A stretch of 64,000 nt of DNA from Casuarina equisetifolia (Eukaryota; Streptophyta; Magnoliopsida; Fagales; Casuarinaceae): the NCBI GenBank assembly GCA_028551475.1, contig CM052355.1:11210129-11274128 (forward strand), written 5' to 3'. The notes below the pieces were generated by a model. It did not search any database and was not told the DNA's origin. It saw only the letters and a program-made list of their open reading frames with translations. Both the position numbers and the translations under genes were made by a program. The number at the start of each line of letters is the position of its first letter. Within the stretch, counting starts at the first letter, position 1. Shown one piece after another: positions 59,301-64,000 of this stretch.

Positions 59301-60969
59301 GATAATAAACACCTGACTTTACAATGCATTGGATTACTCCTTCTATTGCCTATGACATTTACCTTCATTTCTTAAGAAAAATGATAATCCCATGATTCGA
59401 AACCTTTAATATTACATTATTTCTTTAAACTGCAAACTTGATTTCAACTAACTTCGCTGTCCTCATGATGCGCAGGACCAATAATGCGTTGATACCCAAG
59501 AATCTTCTGTGATGGCATCTCATATATATGGCCTAAAGAACACGCCAAGATGCCCAAAAAGGTGGAAAAAAAAACTCTAAAATATTAGAGTGTTGAGAAA
59601 GTGGAGTTTCGACAGGTGAGTTCGTGCAATGTGGATAAATTGAAGCCTCATCTATGCAAAGACCGGGTCGCGAAAGCAGCTTTTGGCTAGCGACGAAGTT
59701 AGAAAAGTGTAATAATTCGCTCAAAGAAACCTACACGGAACCCCTGCGGTAAAAGTAGTGGCAAGACCCACGAGCCTTATCTACTGCAACAAATTCCTGG
59801 ACCACTTTGTGCAAAATTACCGAGACACCAAAAAGAGAGTCACACCAAGGGATGCATGTTCGAGGATTTGTCACTTTTTGGCGGTCAATTATATCCCAAA
59901 CCTCTCGGTATCGCGGACAGAGAACTTGGCTTTTCTTCAACCATTGCAAAAGAAACTTTGCTGTTAACAATTGCTTGAGCCAGGATGATACTGATACCCT
60001 TGATATTTCAGTTTGGCATTATTAATCTCTCCTTGGCGTGTTATCACGCATAGTTCTGCACGAGTTTTAAGGTCACGTGACTCGACTAATACCTTTGTTT
60101 TCTTTCTCAAAATATAATTCTAAATAATTTTTTTTTTCAATAAAGATGTAAGTTGGCATTAATAGAATTTAGTATACAAAATTATAATGACATATCCCAA
60201 TGTTACAAAATTTATTACAACTATATAAACATAAAGGTTAGAAGTTTTTAATTTTCATTTAAAATGACATTTTTTGAGAAAGATTTTATATCTTCAAATA
60301 AATAAGTTTTTTTTCCTTATAATTTTTTTTTACTTTTGTCGACAAAATTAGGAAGTTAATTAGTTTATTTTGAAAACATCTTTTATTGCGTTTAGGATAC
60401 TTTAAGAAAATGTAAACTAAAAGGGATACATTAAGGTTTTCATCGAAATGTTTTTCTTTTTCTTCTAGATTTTGGCTATATATGACCAAAGAAAAGGAAA
60501 ATAAAATAATATAAATCTCGGGTTATTATTGGGCTTCAAAGCCCAGGATAAGTTGATGAAGGGGCAAGGGTAAGAGATAGCATGGTCCAATTCTGGGAAC
60601 CTGAACCCAAACAGGGCCCAGAAGATCGGAGAAGAAGATCTCACGTGGCAAGTTCAGAGGACGCCAGAGGAGCTCCCTCTTCTTTGTGTCTCGTTGCCCT
60701 TGCTGGAAAAGTGGACAGCACAGGAATTAGCTACTCCATGCAACCGCACACTTGGCCTAGGAAGCCCGCACGAGGGTGAAAGCGGTTGTTCAAACGAGTC
60801 ATATGCCCCCCACCACCTTGCGCCAGAAAATATCTATGGCCGCGTACTTCCAAGTGTGCACGCTGTATGACATAGATTCCGTGTACGTGTTAGACCGACA
60901 TGTTTGAGCACAACAGTTCAAGTTCAACCCCTACGACATGTCTCTACAATTCTTTGATCGCTTGCTTCC
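56349..60969. other. PYL upstream region and gene-poor stretch
   Basis: The first few hundred bases should be the PYL 5' UTR and promoter, including a CT-rich tract near 56418-56435. The rest has only short open frames without recognised motifs; the longest is 161 codons on the minus strand at 58331-58816. A segment at 59533-59970 has two consecutive minus-strand frames that look coding-like but match no family I know, so it could be an old gene fragment. Confidence 0.45.
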
Positions 60970-61331
60970 CTATAAACGCTATACTCACGACTATTTATAG
61001 TAAATCTAGATCTCATTCTCTCGCGCACGCGCAGAGAGACAGACAGAGGCTCTTATGATTCCCGAGACTTCAGAGTCTTGTCTGAAATTCACATAGTTAC
61101 ACGTCGAACCCTCTCGAGTCCCTGACCTGCACTGCCGGAGCTCGGAGCTCGGAGGTCGGAAGAACCTGCATTCTTCGTTTTCGGTCTGGTTCTTTGACCT
61201 AAGAACCAATGTGATATAGTGGTAAAGCTTCCGGACTCCGATTTTGTCCGACGCGTTCTCCTCCCTCCCATCGGCTGGCTGTGGAAGATACACGGAGGAT
61301 TTAACGAAATACAAAGCTTGTCTCACATTCA
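60970..61331 (+). promoter_or_regulatory. Possible promoter and non-coding first exon
   Basis: A TATA-like CTATAAAC at about 60971 is followed by GC-richer, leader-like sequence with a CGCGCACGCGCAGAGAGAC stretch. A good splice donor TTCAAG|GTACGTTTC occurs near 61331. This could be the 5'-UTR exon of the gene that starts coding at 63834, with a leader intron of about 2.4 kb. That link is inference. Confidence 0.25.
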
Positions 61332-63833
61332 AGGTACGTTTCTTCCATGACTCTAGCTCTGCAATACCAAGCCATTTCACAGCAGCAGAGTTCAGCTTTT
61401 TATTTTTACTTTTCGGTTCCCTGGGTTGGGTTGAAAAAGTTGGTTTCTCGAAGTTTTTATGTAAATGAATAAAAACCATCCAATTCTATTCCTAAACCAC
61501 GTTTGTAAACCGTGATTAATCTTTGATATACAAATTTCAAGCTCTGAAGTAACATTTTTATATGAGAACTATTTAGTATTTCCAGGTGATTAATTATTTA
61601 GTATTTTCGTGATAACCATCCACTACACATTTGGATGTTATACTTCCTTTGAAGACACTAATACATAATTTAATTGGAAACTTAACTGTAATAATGGAAA
61701 CCCTTTTTTCATTCATTGCTGCGTGCAAGTCCTATAAAACTAACATAATGAATACGGCTGCAGCGCTATGCTTTGGAACCTCCGTCTTGATAACAAAGGT
61801 CTTAGGTTGTTGGGACCCTTATTATTATAAGCTCGCGTGCACCAAGCTCTTTGTGAATTCACGACTCTTCCGAGAGAGAGAGAGGAGTAAATGAGACCTT
61901 GTGGCAATTACCACCAAAAACACCTGTCCGCAAATCTAAAGCCCAATGTGTGTAAATTAATGGGGTGTTCCCTTGGCTTTATGGCAAAAAGTTGAAGCCA
62001 AAAAGTCAAGGATCTCTGAAGGCAGGTTAGAGGTTCAAAACTCCTAAATTAATGCTCAAGAGTGTATGAAGTTTATCATGGTTAGATGTGAACTCGGGAA
62101 AGATAAAAAAAAGGATAAGATTTTACCCTAATAAAGTAAAGATTAGATGAAATTTAGAGAAAGTTAAAAATAATATAAAATCTTTAGAAGATAGAAGGAG
62201 AGTTGCAAAAGAATTTTTAAAAGATATATTAGTAGTTGTAGAAGAACTCTAAAAGATAGAGGAGGAGATACAAAGGGGATAGGGGTTGGAGTGAAAGTAA
62301 TATGGAACCAAAAGAATTCACATAGTTTAGTGACTAGAGCTTAAATAGTTCGTTAGTAAGTAGCTTTGAATTGTTCTTTGATATTATTTAATGTTTATGT
62401 GATTTTTGTAAGCATTAAAATTGGTAGAATAATTAGGTTCAAAGATACAATTATAATATTTTATTACAATCAAGAGTATCTATGTAATTGTAGCGATTAT
62501 GATTTTTTTATAAATAAAAGAAGTATAAAGAATCTCTCTCATGAATTCTAAATGATGAGGAAATTTATAAGATGCATGTTTGATGAGAGAAAAAATATAA
62601 AAAAAAAAAAATCTAATGAGAAGAAACTACAATAATAAAAATATCATATTGGTCTAAACCTCTTAAACTTAGAGTATTTGAATATGTGTTTCTTATAGTT
62701 ATTTGTTTGATCTATATATGGATGATACAATCTTGTTAAATTTATATGACAATAAGACCTAGTTTTTTAAGATCTTTTTATTGTTTTCTGTTAAGAAATA
62801 ATCTTATTGGTTACAAATGTTATTACTTCTATTTAAATTGGCTAAGGATTCGAGAGTTTGATGCTTTAGAGCCTAGATATGCCTTTTGGATGCCTTGGGC
62901 CCAGAATCATAAAAATTGACGAAGAGGAAGACGGACAGGAAAGGAAGTCTAAAGAAAAAAAAATACTGGAACATACGATATATCTTGTAGTTGTTCCGAT
63001 TCCTAGGCTTTGCTGTGGCTTTCAGTGTTTGGGACAACCTACATTACATTAGATTTCATTGGTTGCAGGTACAAGAAAAGGCATACATAAGAATCTCGTA
63101 TATAATTAAGTTTTTGAATTTTGTTCTTTTTGTTATTTGTGCATCTTGCTTTTTGCAAATAATATAATAAAAAACCCCTTCTGCCATGTTCTGTAAATCT
63201 CGCCTTCTAGCTCGTTGGTGCAGCATGCGAGTTCAATCTTGTGCTACAGATTCTATATTCTGAAATAAGAACAAGAAGCAAGCCCTGCCTGGATAGGGCG
63301 ATGATACCCATGGCATGTGGTGCTCATTTTTCGCATAACTTTCTGTTCGTTGGGTCAGAGTCAAAGCACAGATGTTGGATCTAATTGTCACCAATTGACA
63401 TAAATTGGGATGTCAAATTGATTTCAAGGGTGGATATGTTCTAGCAAAAACACATCTAAATGAATACGGCTTTTAGAAAGCCCTTTGCTTTTGTCTCCCT
63501 TTTATTATGCAGTGTTTTCTTTGTTGGTTGTTGACCGACTTGGCGTCTAAAAGTTCTAGTTGTTTCCGGGCCAAAAATTCTCGTTGTTAACAAGGACTGC
63601 ATAATTCCGCGCACTGTCTTTATAAGTTCCGTTGTTACCTATCTATTTCTTTTCAAGAACTCCGCCAAGTATTTTCCAAGTTATGAGTTCTAGGCTGCTC
63701 CCAGAACAAGACCCTCATTATTCACTAACAAGGGTTTGATCATATCTACAGTTCGTGCAAAAGTGGTAGGAGAGGCCCTTCACAACCCGGACTTTTGCTA
63801 GCATTCTGCAGAAGCTGTGGTATTACGGGGGGC
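61332..63833. other. AT-rich stretch, possibly a long leader intron
   Basis: No supported exon. A possible SINE remnant lies at about 61970-62070, with box-A-like TTGGCTTTATGGCAAAAAG and box-B-like GAGGTTCAAAACTCC. An acceptor-like TTCTGCAG is found near 63804-63811, just before the coding start at 63834. Confidence 0.4.
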
Positions 63834-64000
63834 ATGGCATGCGCCTCACTTACCGTTCCAACATCTACGCCGGTTGCTCCGACGCCGGATGACATTTTCA
63901 AGCAGCACATTGGTCTGCGCCGGTCATTTTCTGGCAAGAGCCTTCAGGATGGAGGCTGTATGCAGAGGTCCTACTCCGCTAATCACCTTATTTGTTCCGT
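63834..64000 (+). CDS. 5' end of an unidentified plant protein (runs off the window)
   Basis: From the ATG at 63834 the frame stays open for 55 codons to the window edge. It begins MACASLTVPTSTPVAPTPDD and contains LRRSFSGKSLQDGG and MQRSYSANHL. Two basic-X-X-Ser motifs (RRSFS, QRSYS) look like kinase sites. Base composition is clearly GC-richer than the flanking DNA, as expected for coding sequence. The frame is also open upstream of the ATG, so a start further 5' is possible. I have a sense that similar RRS.S.KSLQDG and MQRSYS.NHL strings occur in uncharacterised plant proteins, but I cannot name the family. Confidence 0.55.
   Translation, partial: MACASLTVPTSTPVAPTPDDIFKQHIGLRRSFSGKSLQDGGCMQRSYSANHLICS

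Noticed and set aside
61196-61245. Box-A-like GATATAGTGGTAAAGC as a tRNA or SINE
   Set aside because: No box B follows at the right distance.
62690-62760. YMDD-like string as a reverse transcriptase remnant
   Set aside because: LYMDDTILLNL occurs in one frame, but no neighbouring reverse transcriptase motifs are seen, so chance cannot be excluded.
63205-63260. tRNA-like sequence (TAGCTCGTTGGTGCAG ... GAGTTCAATC)
   Set aside because: Box A and box B are too close for a complete tRNA and no cloverleaf can be drawn. At best it is a tiny SINE or tRNA remnant.
1-64000. CRISPR arrays, operons, phage or bacterial systems
   Set aside because: The sequence is plant nuclear DNA. Tandem repeats lack the regular spacer pattern of CRISPR, and no bacterial genes are present apart from the plastid atpI piece.

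Overview
This is nuclear DNA from a flowering plant, most likely a eudicot. The genes have short exons with GT/AG introns in AT-rich DNA, three proteins look plastid-targeted, and the mobile elements are plant-type copia retrotransposons, tRNA-derived SINEs and a LINE tail. A piece of plastid DNA has also landed in the nucleus. I cannot name the species.

Layout. 1-8.9 kb: no recognisable gene, but a 24-base G run. 8.9-11.1 kb: fossil copia element with a LINE tail inserted in it. 12.25-16.36 kb (-): seven-exon gene for the centromeric histone CENH3. 17.8-18.5 kb (-): plastid atpI fragment beside a lone alpha/beta-hydrolase exon. 19-20.3 kb: several tandem repeats. 22.3-23.1 kb (+): last four exons of an FCF1 gene with no 5' half. 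23.98-29.08 kb (-): eight-exon TROL gene (thylakoid rhodanese-like protein). 30.76-36.47 kb (-): eight-exon GH18-like gene of the CHID1 family. 37.02-38.57 kb (+): intronless PORR-domain gene of the WTF1 type, divergent from the previous gene. 41.4-41.9 kb: fossil copia gag. 42.97-45.79 kb (+): intronless DYW-class PPR gene. 46.11-51.49 kb: near-complete but broken copia retrotransposon with 411-bp LTRs and a 5-bp target duplication. 53.6-54.2 kb: probable fossil copia 3' end. 55.04-56.35 kb (-): three-exon ABA receptor of the PYL8/PYL9 type. 56.3-64 kb: mostly without recognisable genes, with the 5' part of an unidentified gene at the right edge.

The genes do not form a pathway. They serve chromosome segregation, photosynthetic electron transfer, secretory-pathway glycan binding, plastid intron splicing, organellar RNA editing and hormone sensing. 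What unites them is ancestry. The set CENH3, TROL, GH18, WTF1, PPR, PYL corresponds to two separate Arabidopsis segments: At1g01360-At1g01370 (PYL9, CENH3) and At4g01026-At4g01050 (PYL7, PPR, WTF1, GH18, TROL). The window looks like the unsplit ancestral block. I found no new defence or mobile system. The most notable items are this block, the complete CENH3 gene with an unusual tail residue, the composite plastid/hydrolase locus, the FCF1 partial copy, a SINE family with visible target duplications in host introns, and a copia element with non-canonical TA...TA LTR ends.
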